Shown: positions 41,431-51,309 of the stretch, piece after piece | How positions within the stretch are numbered: the stretch's first letter is position 1 | Layout: the number at the start of each line of letters is the position of its first letter | Source of the DNA: Streptomyces sp. NBC_01381 | Lineage (GTDB): Bacteria; Actinomycetota; Actinomycetes; Streptomycetales; Streptomycetaceae | Assembly: GCF_026340305.1 (NCBI RefSeq) | Contig: NZ_JAPEPI010000002.1 | Span: 3,162,001-3,226,000, forward strand | Direction of reading: 5' to 3' | Length of the DNA: 64,000 nucleotides | The notes under the pieces: generated by a model | What the model was told of the DNA's origin: nothing | Databases searched by the model: none | What the model saw: the letters and a program-made list of their open reading frames with translations, nothing else | Translations under genes and position numbers: made by a program

Positions 41431-44400
41431 TCAATGCCTGCCGTTGAACGGATCGCGCTCGGCGATGTGCTCGGACGTCGCGTCCTCCATGGTCACCCGG
41501 AACACCGCCCCCGGGTTGGTCCACATCTCGGCGACGGAACCCGCCTCCCAGTACGGCACCGGCAACCGGTGCACCCGCAGGCCCCAGTGCTCGTCGAGTG
41601 TGGCCACGTACTTGCTCCCTCCATGCGTCGCGTCTTGTCCGTGCCATCCCTCACGGCCCGGAGCGGGGACGATGTCGATGAGTTCCATCTCCCGGTCCGG
41701 TTCGCCGGGCCTGCGCAGATAGAAGATCCAGCCGTCGTGCCCCGGAGGCTCAAGGGGCTTGCTCTGCATGCCCCGCACGGCGGCTGCTCCGGGCGCACCG
41801 CTTCCCCGGAGCCACTTGTCGAACCGGTCACCGGGAGGCTCAAGAGGAGGGCCGTCCGAGAGCGGCGGCTGATCGGTTGCCGGGAGCCACGGGTTCTCGG
41901 TGAGCCTGAAGACGACGGTTCCCGCGTCCGGCCGGTCCCCGGCCACCCGGTTGTCGGCGACGATCTCGACGGGCGTCCACGGCGTGTCCGCTCCACCGTC
42001 GAGATCCACCCGGACCGACGTCTCGCCCCCCACCTCATAGTGTTCCTCGCCGCGCGCCAGGTGGATGTCCAGGTTCAGGTCGGCGTCGACCTCCAACTGG
42101 AACTTCACCTGGTTCACCCACTCGTCCATGTTCAGGACGAAGCCCGGCTCCTCACGGCGCACCCAGGCGTCGGGGTCGAAGGCGCCCCACGCCTGCCATT
42201 TGGGGCCGGTGTTGCGGTGGATGCGCAGACTCTCGGTCAGGTTCGTCCACTTGCTGCGCACCGCCCAGGCGCCGTCGGGTCCGATCGGGCTCAGCTCCGT
42301 GCTCATCGTCAGGAGCGTGTCCGTCGGCTCGCCCGCCTCCAGCTGGAAGGTGGGACCGAAGTCGCAGGGCAGGTAGTAGCTGAGGTTGTCCACCTCGATG
42401 CGCAGGACGTAACGGCCCCGGCCCAGAACGCCGTGCGCAGCCTGCTCGGCGTGGGCGAATCGACGAATGTGGTAACCCCAGCATGCCCCGATCGAGGTGG
42501 CGAGTTTGCCGTACTCCTCCTCCACCTCGATCCCTGCCGGGTTCCATCGCACCTCGGTCTCCTGGCGCAGCCGTCGTTCCAGAGAACGGCGGACCAGGGG
42601 CATCCGGCTGCTCTTGCCGGTGAGGAAGATCCGGTCGAGCTCCTGGTTCTCCTTCAGGGCGTTCTTCGCTAGGGAGGCGACGAGGTCCGTGATCTCCTTC
42701 AGGACTGGCTTCATCAAGCCCTCGAACGTCTCCGTGTCCATCCGTGGCGCCCACTCCATGTCCTCTGCGCCCTCCGCGTCCTCCGCCGGCTCGGGCGCGT
42801 GGAGTCGTCCCAGGACCGCGTCAAGGGTTTCGGGAAGCGGCTGGTGGACGGCGTCTCCCGCGCCCAGGCGGATCTTGGCCTCCTCCGCCATCCGCCACAG
42901 CAGCCAGAACGTCTGCTCCGACTCCTCCCGGGGCCCGCCCAGGACGCGGTCCCCGGCCCAGCGAGTCGGGACGACTTGTTCCACGAGGTCGTGCGGGTAT
43001 TTGTCCTCGTCGGGGCTCCGGCTGAGCAGCGCCCCCTCCAGATACCGCCCGTCCACGACGTAGTCCTTCTCCTTCCGTGCGGCGAGGACCAGCTCGTAGC
43101 GGTCAGGCCACCGGGTCAGCAGGTGATCCGCGAAGGCCGCCTTGTACCAGCGGAAGAGGCGCAGCGTCATGAGGTCGCCGCCCAGCTGGAGGTTGCCGGT
43201 CGAGCCGAGCAGCGTCGGAGTGAGGACGTAGAGGCGCCCGGTGAACCTGGTGTCCTGGCCGGGCGCCGGGTCCGGGGTTCCGTCTCGCAGCTGCAGGTTG
43301 ATGACGGCGAGGTCGGTGGTGCCGCCGCCGACGTCCACCACCAGGATGTTCTGCCGCCAGAAGTGCTCCCTGCCGGGCGTCGGCCGACAGCGGGCCCGGA
43401 ACGCCTCGACGCCGGCCGCGAAGTCCCCGCCGAAGTCGCGCATGATGAAGAAGAGGGCCGCCGCCACCGCCTCGTCGAACCGGGTGTCCACGATCGTGAC
43501 ACCCAGCCCGTCGACCTCCTCGGTGCCGGACCCGACCAGTTCGCGCAGCCGGCGGCGTACCGCGGGCGGGGCGACGGTCGGGTACGTCATGACGACGTGG
43601 TCGATCTTTCCCTGATGGAGCTCCTTGGGGTTGGCTCCGATGTACTCGTCGCTCTGGTCAAGCAGGTAGCGGAGCCCTTCACGGATGAGGTCGTCGGCGG
43701 TGGTGGGAGAGCCGTCCTGGCGGGTCGGCAGTTCCGGCAGCTCGTGGTCGCGGGCGAGGTACTGCTTGAGGCCCCGGTACGCACGCGGCGTGCTCTCCTG
43801 CCGCGTACCCACCGCGATCCGCTCCTCGCCCATCCGCACGCGCAGTTCGGGGAAGGTGTCGACCACCTCGATCCGGCTGGCGAGTTCGTTGCCGCCGGAC
43901 TGGTCCAGGTCGGCGGGAAAGAGCCGCAGCACGTCCAGCGGCACCTCGCTGAAGGCCCGGTCGTAGCAAGCGTGCAGCTTTGGGGCGACCTCGCGGCGCA
44001 GCCGCTCGTCCCGGGCTGCGAGCCGTAGTTCGAGGGCGGTGTACAGCGCGTGCAGCCAGTTCTCGCCGCCGTACCCGCTCTCCAGCGCGTCGGCCAGGGT
44101 GTGCCCTGGGCCGTCGCCCTCGGACGGGCCGCCGGTGCCGTATCCACTCAGGTACGAGGTGCCGAATGCCGTGCTGTCGGCCTGCAGCAGCTGGCGGACG
44201 ACATCGCCGAGCAGCTCTCGCCACTGGGCACGCTCGGGTCCGGGGACGGCCGGGTCGGACAGCAGCGAGACGAGTTCCGCGCGCAGCCTCGTCTCCTGGT
44301 TCCGGGACATGGCGCGTACGGCGAGTTGCTGCATGTCGTGGACGGTGACCGTGGAGTTGGTGGTCCCGAAATCAACGGCCGCGAAGCCGAGGTGACGCAC

Positions 44401-44961
44401 CACGCCGGTTGCGACTCGGTCCATGCGTTCACCCCGCCGCGCGGTGACGGTCTCGGGAGCGGAGTGGACGGTGGGGTCCTCGGTTTCCGTGCCGGTCCCG
44501 GTCTCCGGAGGCCGTTTCGTCAACGGCTCGTCGGGGAGCATGGCTTGGGGGAGATGGAGTGTGGTGGAGAGCTCGATGGTGCGATGACTGTCGCCCACCG
44601 GATCTCCGCCGGCCGTGTTCATCTCGTGGTACGTGATCCGCAGCAGGACGGGCAGGTCGGTCCGGCCCGGCGGGACGGACAGCGAGACGGGGCCGGAGCC
44701 GCGCAAGGCCACGGGTTTGTCGATGACCCTGCCGTTTGCCTCGCTCCACAGTTCGCGCAAGGCGTTGAGCTGTGCCTTGGGCAGTTCGGGAGGTGCGACG
44801 ACCTCGATGAGACGAATCAGTGCGGCGCTTCCGGACGACGGCACCAGCCGCAGTGCGGGCGGTTCCAGGGCAGTCGTCTCCCCGGTCAGGGTGAAGCCGT
44901 CCCCGCCGGGATCGGCCACACAAGACGGCCCCGACGAGACGAAGTGGGTGTGCAGTCCCAT
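41431..44961 (-). CDS. SrfB/Hsp70-like ATPase, 1176 aa
   Basis: Actin-fold ATPase with the three Hsp70 signatures far apart: phosphate-1 AAVDFGTTNSTVTVHD at 194-209, phosphate-2 ILVVDVGGGTTDLAVINL at 539-556, adenosine loop IFLTGKSSRMPLVRRSLE at 778-795. The N-terminal 190 residues are an extra beta-rich domain; the C-terminal 370 are beta-rich (EVRWNPAGIEVEEEYGKLAT, YLPCDFGPTFQLEAGEPTDT). Length and insert pattern resemble the SrfB family (PF07520) rather than DnaK. It is 15 bases downstream of a dynamin-like GTPase that recalls SrfC, the same pairing as in Salmonella srfABC. Probable ATP-driven switch. Confidence 0.85.
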   Translation of the reverse strand: MGLHTHFVSSGPSCVADPGGDGFTLTGETTALEPPALRLVPSSGSAALIRLIEVVAPPELPKAQLNALRELWSEANGRVIDKPVALRGSGPVSLSVPPGRTDLPVLLRITYHEMNTAGGDPVGDSHRTIELSTTLHLPQAMLPDEPLTKRPPETGTGTETEDPTVHSAPETVTARRGERMDRVATGVVRHLGFAAVDFGTTNSTVTVHDMQQLAVRAMSRNQETRLRAELVSLLSDPAVPGPERAQWRELLGDVVRQLLQADSTAFGTSYLSGYGTGGPSEGDGPGHTLADALESGYGGENWLHALYTALELRLAARDERLRREVAPKLHACYDRAFSEVPLDVLRLFPADLDQSGGNELASRIEVVDTFPELRVRMGEERIAVGTRQESTPRAYRGLKQYLARDHELPELPTRQDGSPTTADDLIREGLRYLLDQSDEYIGANPKELHQGKIDHVVMTYPTVAPPAVRRRLRELVGSGTEEVDGLGVTIVDTRFDEAVAAALFFIMRDFGGDFAAGVEAFRARCRPTPGREHFWRQNILVVDVGGGTTDLAVINLQLRDGTPDPAPGQDTRFTGRLYVLTPTLLGSTGNLQLGGDLMTLRLFRWYKAAFADHLLTRWPDRYELVLAARKEKDYVVDGRYLEGALLSRSPDEDKYPHDLVEQVVPTRWAGDRVLGGPREESEQTFWLLWRMAEEAKIRLGAGDAVHQPLPETLDAVLGRLHAPEPAEDAEGAEDMEWAPRMDTETFEGLMKPVLKEITDLVASLAKNALKENQELDRIFLTGKSSRMPLVRRSLERRLRQETEVRWNPAGIEVEEEYGKLATSIGACWGYHIRRFAHAEQAAHGVLGRGRYVLRIEVDNLSYYLPCDFGPTFQLEAGEPTDTLLTMSTELSPIGPDGAWAVRSKWTNLTESLRIHRNTGPKWQAWGAFDPDAWVRREEPGFVLNMDEWVNQVKFQLEVDADLNLDIHLARGEEHYEVGGETSVRVDLDGGADTPWTPVEIVADNRVAGDRPDAGTVVFRLTENPWLPATDQPPLSDGPPLEPPGDRFDKWLRGSGAPGAAAVRGMQSKPLEPPGHDGWIFYLRRPGEPDREMELIDIVPAPGREGWHGQDATHGGSKYVATLDEHWGLRVHRLPVPYWEAGSVAEMWTNPGAVFRVTMEDATSEHIAERDPFNGRH

Positions 44962-44976
44962 GGTGGTCTCCCTGGG

Positions 44977-47577
44977 TCAGGGCTGGGGGCGCGTGGTCTC
45001 GGTGCTCGGGGCGCCGCGCCTGGAGCCAGGAGCGGACATGCCTTCCAGACGGGCTGCGAGCTCCAGAGGGCCTGTCCGACGCGCCTCCTCGTCGGCTCGG
45101 ATGGAGGAGACGAGGAGGTCGAAGGTGTCGGAGGTGTTGATGATCCTTTCCAGGTCGGTGATGAATCTCCCGGCCGTGGCGGCGAGGTGGGCCTGTTCCT
45201 TCGCCAACTGCCCATATACAAGATGCAACAGAGCCATGATCAGCTCGCGGCGCATCCGTACGGAATGCACGACGTGTCGATCCGCCTGGTCTCGTCGGTC
45301 AGGCGCGTCCGGGTGCCACGGGAAGCAGCGGTCGAGGCGCAGGGGGTAGGCCCGATCCACGGCTCCGGGGTCCAGCTGAGCAGCCGCCGCCTGCCGCAGG
45401 CGCGTTCGCAGCGCCTGCGCATGGGTGATCTTGATCAATGCGGTGAGGCGGTCCTGGTGCGCTTTGGGCCGGGGGCCTCGCGTCTGTTCCCGGGCAATAC
45501 CGACCCAGCGGTCGAACAACTCGTCCATGGAGTCGACGTGCTGGTCGAGCCGCTCCTCGTAACTGGCCCGTACCTCGTCATGCACACGGCTCAGCAACGC
45601 GCTGTACGACGTGCGGAACTGGGGCAGGAGGTCCGCGGGGGCATGGGGCGCGCTCGAAGCCGGGTCAGCGGCCGGATCGGCGTCATCGGACAGCAGCCCC
45701 AGCTCGGCCAGCACCACCCGCAGATCCTCGTCGACGGGCTGGTCGTCCTCCGGGCGGTCGGCATGCCTCGCCTTGACCACGAGCTTCTCCCGGTCGACCA
45801 GGGTGAACAGCTCCTTCCACTGCGGCCAGCCGGAGACCAGCGTGGCGGCCTCGTCGGCGATGCGCTGTCGCAGTGCGTCATCGGAACGAGAGGAATCCGG
45901 CCCGATGCCAAGCACCAGGCCGTTCCGCAGATCTTCGAGCAGCCGTCGTGTCTCGTCCAACGTCCGCTGGATCTCGCCGTACTCCGGCGGATACGCCGCC
46001 TCAGGTCGCGCCGCCTGTTCCGCGCCGGCCAGGGCCACCCGCAGCCGGTCCACGACCACGGCCCGCCGCTTCACCGCACCGTCCCGGATGGCACCGCCAT
46101 ACTTCTTGGCGTGCCGGGTGAACTGCCGGCGCAGCAGATCGATCCCGCCGTCGTGGGCGAACTCCCGCAGGGCCGTGCTCAACGACGAGCCGGGATCGTC
46201 AGCTTCCAGGCGGGCGCCCACCTTCGCCCACAGCTCCGTGATCTGGGTCCGTTCCTCGACCCCTGGAAGCAGTCGTGCCCGCAGGTCCTCGTCGACGCGT
46301 ACGCCTGGCGACCGGGCCAGCCGGTCGAGCCCCACCATGGCGGAGAGCAGCACGAGTTGCTTCCGTTGGCCGACCGGCAGCAGACGCTGCGCGGCCTCGA
46401 CTATCTTGTCCAGCACCGCTGTGTCCGGCAGTCCACGCAGCCGCTGCTCCTTGAGTGGCTCAGCCGAGTCCAGGAGCGCGGCCTTGAGGGCGGATTGGTC
46501 CACGGGCATCTGGTCGAAGCGTCCGCCCGCGACGAGAAGACTCTCCCGCAGCTCCTTGTCCGGCCTGCGCTCCCGGCCGTCCGCCGTGGGTTCGCGGAGC
46601 ATGTCGAAGAAGTCCTGCTCATTGGCGACCGGCCCCCGCTGGCCGTTCATGAGGACGAGGACCGTGTGGATGTCACGGAGCTCACGACGGCTCAGGAACC
46701 TGTCGCGTTCCCCGGACTCAGGGCTGTTGAGGCCGGGGAAGTCCATCAGCGTGAGGGCGCCCACGCCCTCCAGGTCCCAGATGCCGGGTGGCACCCCCAC
46801 CCGCAGCTCAACCCTCCGGATCAGCGGTACACAGGCGGCGAGGACATCGTCCGGGATCCGGTGCCCCTCCACGTCGGTCGTGGGCAGGGCACGGCTGCTG
46901 CCGCCCTCCTCCAGTTTCACCCCCGGGAGCGACATGGCGCGCTTGGCCTGGGCGTCCGAGAGGTCATAGCGCCGTCCCAGCATCGGCGCACCGATCTCAT
47001 GCGCCGTGTGCAGCAACTCCACTTCGGCCGCGACCGAGCGCATCCGCGCACCGTGGAGACCAGAGCCGAACCGTCCGCACCACTCGACCAACGGCTCCCA
47101 GCCGCTGGGGCCCGGCCGGGCCGCGCGCAGTGCCTCCAACCGCTGGCCGGGCAGCCCTTCAAGCGGGGCGAGCTCCTCGAGCTTGCCGTACAGATGAGCC
47201 ATGAGCTCGGCAACCTCGGCTGCGGTGCAGTACACCACGGCCCGCCGCTTGAGACTCGATCCGCGGTCGTCGTCCTTGGACTGGCCGACGTGGATGGCGG
47301 TGACGTTTCCCGTGGTCGCCACGTCGCTCACCGACAGCAGTCCGGGCAGGCCCAACAGTGCCTCGATCAGAAGGGACTTCCCCGCGCTGAACTCACCCAC
47401 CACACCGATCGAGAGCGGTCCTCGCGCCTCGCTCAAGAGCTTGGCCGCAGCGGCCCGTAACTCCTCACGCCCCGCGTGCAGTTCACGATCCACCGTGGAG
47501 CCGTCCGACGGAGCCCGGTCCAGGGCCTCAAGCATCTTGACCGCCCACTGGGCATAGTCGTCCATGTCGCTGCCCAT
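44977..47577 (-). CDS. Dynamin-like large GTPase (SrfC-like), 866 aa
   Basis: G1 P-loop GEFSAGKSLLIEALLG at 61-76, G2 region DVATTGNVTAIHVG, G3 LMDFPGLNS at 277-285; G4 is degenerate (GGRFDQMP). After the G domain come long helices (LRRQFTRHAKKYGGAIRDGA, SYEERLDQHVDSMDELFDRW, MRRELIMALLHLVYGQLAKE) as in bacterial dynamin-like proteins. No clear membrane helix, so membrane action would be through amphipathic helices or a partner. A large insertion (LMAHLYGKLEELAPLEGLPG ...) sits between G2 and G3. SD GGGGGAGG upstream of ATG. It is followed immediately by the SrfB-like ATPase. Confidence 0.88.
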   Translation of the reverse strand: MGSDMDDYAQWAVKMLEALDRAPSDGSTVDRELHAGREELRAAAAKLLSEARGPLSIGVVGEFSAGKSLLIEALLGLPGLLSVSDVATTGNVTAIHVGQSKDDDRGSSLKRRAVVYCTAAEVAELMAHLYGKLEELAPLEGLPGQRLEALRAARPGPSGWEPLVEWCGRFGSGLHGARMRSVAAEVELLHTAHEIGAPMLGRRYDLSDAQAKRAMSLPGVKLEEGGSSRALPTTDVEGHRIPDDVLAACVPLIRRVELRVGVPPGIWDLEGVGALTLMDFPGLNSPESGERDRFLSRRELRDIHTVLVLMNGQRGPVANEQDFFDMLREPTADGRERRPDKELRESLLVAGGRFDQMPVDQSALKAALLDSAEPLKEQRLRGLPDTAVLDKIVEAAQRLLPVGQRKQLVLLSAMVGLDRLARSPGVRVDEDLRARLLPGVEERTQITELWAKVGARLEADDPGSSLSTALREFAHDGGIDLLRRQFTRHAKKYGGAIRDGAVKRRAVVVDRLRVALAGAEQAARPEAAYPPEYGEIQRTLDETRRLLEDLRNGLVLGIGPDSSRSDDALRQRIADEAATLVSGWPQWKELFTLVDREKLVVKARHADRPEDDQPVDEDLRVVLAELGLLSDDADPAADPASSAPHAPADLLPQFRTSYSALLSRVHDEVRASYEERLDQHVDSMDELFDRWVGIAREQTRGPRPKAHQDRLTALIKITHAQALRTRLRQAAAAQLDPGAVDRAYPLRLDRCFPWHPDAPDRRDQADRHVVHSVRMRRELIMALLHLVYGQLAKEQAHLAATAGRFITDLERIINTSDTFDLLVSSIRADEEARRTGPLELAARLEGMSAPGSRRGAPSTETTRPQP

Positions 47578-47770
47578 CGTTCTGGGCCTCCCCCTGCGCC
47601 ACCCCCGGCAAGGATCGTCCGGTCACGGTAGGTACCGCATCAATCCCTGGCACTCGGCGCTGAAGGCAATGTGTCGCGCCCGCAGTCACCCGGCAACCGT
47701 CCGTGTCAGATTCGCTGAATTCAATCGCCCGCCGACCGGAGCCCTGCGCCGCACAGCGCCCTGGGGGCCC

Positions 47771-48415
47771 TCAAGTGCCGTCGTGCCTCCGCACCGTGGT
47801 GATCTGGATGAGCCGGATATGCCCGCCAGGGATGATCACGTAATCCGCGTCCGACGGCTGCGGCCGGTCCTCGCCCGCCGTGTAGATCGAGATGGGATGG
47901 TGCAGGGCCACATCGCGGTAATAGGTGTCCCGCTCGTCGGAGACCATATGGCCGCTCCCGTGGACCCGCGTCCCATCGTCCAGCAGTACCCGCACTTCGG
48001 GGTCGGCCTCTCCACGGGACGGCTTGAGGAGTTCGGACCACACCGTCCCCGGGGCGTTGGACCAGGTGCCACCGTTCCGGCGACCGCGGAGCTCCCCCAG
48101 CGCGGCACAGACGAGCGCGCTGACGGCGAGGATCAGGATGCCGGAACGTGCCAGATGCCATGGGTGCGAGCGCAAGTACGCCGCGCCGGACGCTGTGCCG
48201 TCAAGCGTGGCGAGGCCGGGGACCGCCTCGGCGAGGACGAAGACGCCCGCTGCCGAAGCCAGCGTCACGAAGGCGCCCACCGCGAACAGTTCGGTGATCT
48301 CCCGGGCGGCGCCGGGTCGTTCGCGCAGGCTGCGGCGTTCGTAACGCACCAGGTAGAGATGGCCGGGCACTGCCACGAACAGCAGTGCCACCAGTCCGAG
48401 CAGCCCCGATGGCAC
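47771..48415 (-). CDS. DUF6338 family membrane protein
   Basis: 214 aa from GTG. Membrane helices: SGLLGLVALLFVAVPGHLYL, ELFAVGAFVTLASAAGVFVL, and HLARSGILILAVSALVCAAL; then a cytoplasmic beta-rich tail (VRVLLDDGTRVHGSGHMVSD ... ADYVIIPGGHIRLIQITTV) characteristic of DUF6338. This family is recurrent in actinobacterial defence-like loci, but its function is not known to me. It is 7 bases after the stop of the 67-aa gene. The following 193 bases to the GTPase start contain no gene and may hold a second promoter. Confidence 0.82.
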   Translation of the reverse strand: MPSGLLGLVALLFVAVPGHLYLVRYERRSLRERPGAAREITELFAVGAFVTLASAAGVFVLAEAVPGLATLDGTASGAAYLRSHPWHLARSGILILAVSALVCAALGELRGRRNGGTWSNAPGTVWSELLKPSRGEADPEVRVLLDDGTRVHGSGHMVSDERDTYYRDVALHHPISIYTAGEDRPQPSDADYVIIPGGHIRLIQITTVRRHDGT

Positions 48416-48422
48416 GGGGTGG

Positions 48423-48626
48423 TCACTCGGACTGCGGCGGGGACGGCGACGGACCGGCCGGTGGTGGCGGACCGACCGGCGGGGGCTGACGGTCCGCAGA
48501 GGTCCATTGGCTCTTGACGATGCCAAGCGCCGGGTCGGAGGCGTCCGGGTCGGACGCGGTCTGCTCGTCGAACTGGTCGCGCAGTATCTGCGCCCATTCC
48601 TCCGGCGTCGGTGTCGTATCTGTCAT
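48423..48626 (-). CDS. 67-aa acidic, proline-tailed protein
   Basis: MTDTTPTPEEWAQILRDQFD is a short amphipathic acidic helix; the end is low-complexity Pro/Ser (PPPVGPPPPAGPSPSPPQSE). TGGAGG ribosome site 8 bases upstream supports a real gene; 19 bases separate it from the CHAT stop. A small adaptor or inhibitor for CHAT or DUF6338 would fit; no family recognised. Confidence 0.7.
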   Translation of the reverse strand: MTDTTPTPEEWAQILRDQFDEQTASDPDASDPALGIVKSQWTSADRQPPPVGPPPPAGPSPSPPQSE

Positions 48627-48645
48627 CGCCGTCGTCCTCCAGGAG

Positions 48646-51309
48646 TCATCGTGCTCCGTAGGCCGTGATTCCGGCCCAGTTTCCGACCTGTCGCGGTGAA
48701 TCGTCTACGTCCAACAACCCCACGGCGGCCCGCCGGGCAGCCTCCAGCGGGTCGCAGCCCCCGGCCCGGTGGGCGAACCACGTCAGGGAATGGTGGCTGG
48801 CGAGCCTCAACCGCACCGGAACCGGGCTGGCCAGCACAAAGGCGGCGCCCGCCTCATGGAAGGCATGGACCAGCGCGTTGGCCACATCTCCGGCGAGTTC
48901 CAGGGGCTTTGCCACCCGCGGTCCGGGACCGGCGAGCGCCCCGTGTCCGCCGCTGAGGTCGGCCGCCGCGCGGAAACTGGTGCTGCACGCGGTGAGGACG
49001 ACTTCTTCGAAGCACATGCGTCCCATGAGGATTTCGCCCGTCTCCACTTCGCCGTCGGTCATCTGCACACTGGCGCGGAAGGGCGATCCCGGGTTGCGGA
49101 TGCCGTGCGTGGCGATCTGCAGCACGGCTGTCCGGTCGGGGAGCGGCGGCCCCGAGTCGAGGAGGGCCCGCAGTGCGGCGGCGTCGGCGTCGCGGCCGAC
49201 GAGGGGCTCGCCGAACAGCCGGTCAGGGCCCAGGAGGTCGGACAGGAGCCTCACCAACTGGCGGATCTGCGGGAGCGGCGGACTGCCGTCGGGCGGCTCG
49301 GGGACTCCCAGCAGGGCCACCTGGAGCGGCGCCTGGGGACGGTGGTCCAGCGCCGGTATGCAGGACAGATTGGGGACGATGCCGAGAGCGGTGCCCCGGA
49401 CCAGGTGGCGGCCACGGTGACGTACCACCGTCCAGGGAAGGGCGTGCAGGCGGCCGTGCGGCGACAGCAGGCAGGTGCCGCTGGCCGCGACCTCGTCGGC
49501 GAAGGCCTCGGGGACGAGGTCGGCGAGGCCAATCCTGTTGCAGCTCCAGAAGTCCAACTCCTCGGCCGCCTGTTCCGGTTCGCCGAGCATGCGCTCATAC
49601 GCGTCGAGGGCCCGACGGGTTCCTTTGGCCAGTCCTCTCGTCCCCATCCGCAGGCAGCCGTCGGGGGTGGCGAGGAGGGCGAGGACGCCTCCGGGACGTT
49701 CGTACAGGCTCAGGGCAACGCAGCGGCCCCCGCTGCCCGGTGCGTCATCTCCGTACGCCGCCAGGTAGCCGGTGAGCGTGGCGGGATCGAAGGGCGGATC
49801 GTCCCTGATCAGATGCCAGCGCGGGTCCACCGCGCGGATCTTGATGAGCAGCGCGGCCCGCTGCTCGTACAGTCGGTGTGCCTCGTGCGGGCGGCCCTGG
49901 CGGTCGGTTCGCGCAATCGCTTCGGTCAGTTCGGCGAAGCGCGTCCTGTCCGGGTCGTCCGGCTGATCAGGTTCGGCCGAGCGTGCCAGCGACAGCCGGG
50001 CAGAGAAGGCCCGGGCCTTGAGCAGATCGGTGACCACAGCGGCGAGCCGCGCGTGACCCGTCTCCTCGGCTGCAGCCAGCGCCTCCTCGAACACCGGCCT
50101 ACGGAAGCGCAGATGAAGCGTGTCGAAGCGATGGCCGAGGGGCACCCGCAGTACCCGGTCGAGGGCGAAGGCCGCCTGCTGGTAGGCGTTCGCCGCGCGG
50201 GCCGGGTTGCCCAGGGCACGATGGGCTCGGGCCCTTTCGGTCTGCAACGTCGCGTTGAGGGAGTCGTCGCGGCGGGCCGCCAAGAAAGTCTCGCCCCGGT
50301 CGCACCAGGTGAGGGCTGAGCGGTGGTGTCCGAACTGCCGGGCCGCCTCGGCACGCATACGGCAGTACGCTGCGCCGCGGACCAGCCGCAGGTGTGCGCG
50401 CATCGACGTCCTGTCGCTCTCGACGGGGGTCTCGAACAGCGGCGCAGCCAGGTCCAGCCACTGGTTAGCCCGCTGCGTCGCTCCCTGGTCCAGCGCGACG
50501 CGGGCCAGTTGGATGTGGCCGACCTCCGGCAGTCCGGACGCCGTGTAGTGCGGCATCAGCATCAGGTACGCCTTCTCGGCCTCCGCCGGGCGGCCGACGT
50601 CACGGAGCGCGCCCGCCTTGGTGTCCAGGATCTGGTGATAGACGGCAGAGGCCTCCAACAGCCGGGCGAGGGGCACCGCGCCGCCCCTGCCCCGCACGAA
50701 CTCCTCCTCCAGACGGCGCACCGCCTCGTCATCAGTGGCGAGCAGGGGCCCGTCCGGGAGGTGGGCGCTGAGCTCGGCTTCGAGCGGAGCCAGGACGTCC
50801 AGGGCAGTGTCGGAGTCGTACAGCTGGTGCAGGGCTGCCGCCCTCAGCGCGCGCAGATCGCCGTGCGCGTAGTCCGCCATGGTGCCGGAGGCCGGTTCCC
50901 GCGGCAGCTGACGGGCCTCGTCCACCAGGGCCAGCGCCTCGCTGGCCCGGCCCTCGCCCAGCTCGTACTGTGCCTTGCCTGACAGGTAATGGCGGAGCTT
51001 GTCCGCTCCGACAAAGGGGGTGAACTCCTCGGCGGTGGCCCAGTGGGCCTTGACCTGCCTGTACGTCCAGCCCCCGGCTTGATGGGTGGTCAACTCACGG
51101 CCGTACGCGTCGAGCAGCACACCGGCGATGTCGGCCTCCGTGCAGGGGATGGCGGCGGAGGGGTCGGACTCGCGCCGGGCCGTCAGGGCCCGCCGCCCGT
51201 GCCCGACCAGCTGCTGGAAAAGCTCCCCGGTCGGCAGCCCGGCGCCCGCTGCCTGCCAGTACCGCATCGACAGTTCCCGGCAGCGCGCTGCCGAGTCGTG
51301 GACGTCCAC
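48646..51309 (-). CDS. TPR-CHAT caspase-like protease
   Basis: 887 aa. Residues 1 to about 560 are helical tetratricopeptide-like repeats (YHQILDTKAGALRDVGRPAE then AEKAYLML, RARAHRALGNPARAANAYQQ). The C-terminal CHAT domain has the catalytic dyad: H735 in VLQIATHGIRNPG and C775 in VVLTACSTSFRA, plus LHALPWTVVRHRG and ASPVPVRLRLASHHSLTWFA of the substrate wall. Both catalytic residues are intact. CHAT proteases cut proteins after activation, as in Craspase and related systems. First gene of the leftward operon; promoter region shared with the rightward operon. Confidence 0.92.
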   Translation of the reverse strand: MDVHDSAARCRELSMRYWQAAGAGLPTGELFQQLVGHGRRALTARRESDPSAAIPCTEADIAGVLLDAYGRELTTHQAGGWTYRQVKAHWATAEEFTPFVGADKLRHYLSGKAQYELGEGRASEALALVDEARQLPREPASGTMADYAHGDLRALRAAALHQLYDSDTALDVLAPLEAELSAHLPDGPLLATDDEAVRRLEEEFVRGRGGAVPLARLLEASAVYHQILDTKAGALRDVGRPAEAEKAYLMLMPHYTASGLPEVGHIQLARVALDQGATQRANQWLDLAAPLFETPVESDRTSMRAHLRLVRGAAYCRMRAEAARQFGHHRSALTWCDRGETFLAARRDDSLNATLQTERARAHRALGNPARAANAYQQAAFALDRVLRVPLGHRFDTLHLRFRRPVFEEALAAAEETGHARLAAVVTDLLKARAFSARLSLARSAEPDQPDDPDRTRFAELTEAIARTDRQGRPHEAHRLYEQRAALLIKIRAVDPRWHLIRDDPPFDPATLTGYLAAYGDDAPGSGGRCVALSLYERPGGVLALLATPDGCLRMGTRGLAKGTRRALDAYERMLGEPEQAAEELDFWSCNRIGLADLVPEAFADEVAASGTCLLSPHGRLHALPWTVVRHRGRHLVRGTALGIVPNLSCIPALDHRPQAPLQVALLGVPEPPDGSPPLPQIRQLVRLLSDLLGPDRLFGEPLVGRDADAAALRALLDSGPPLPDRTAVLQIATHGIRNPGSPFRASVQMTDGEVETGEILMGRMCFEEVVLTACSTSFRAAADLSGGHGALAGPGPRVAKPLELAGDVANALVHAFHEAGAAFVLASPVPVRLRLASHHSLTWFAHRAGGCDPLEAARRAAVGLLDVDDSPRQVGNWAGITAYGAR

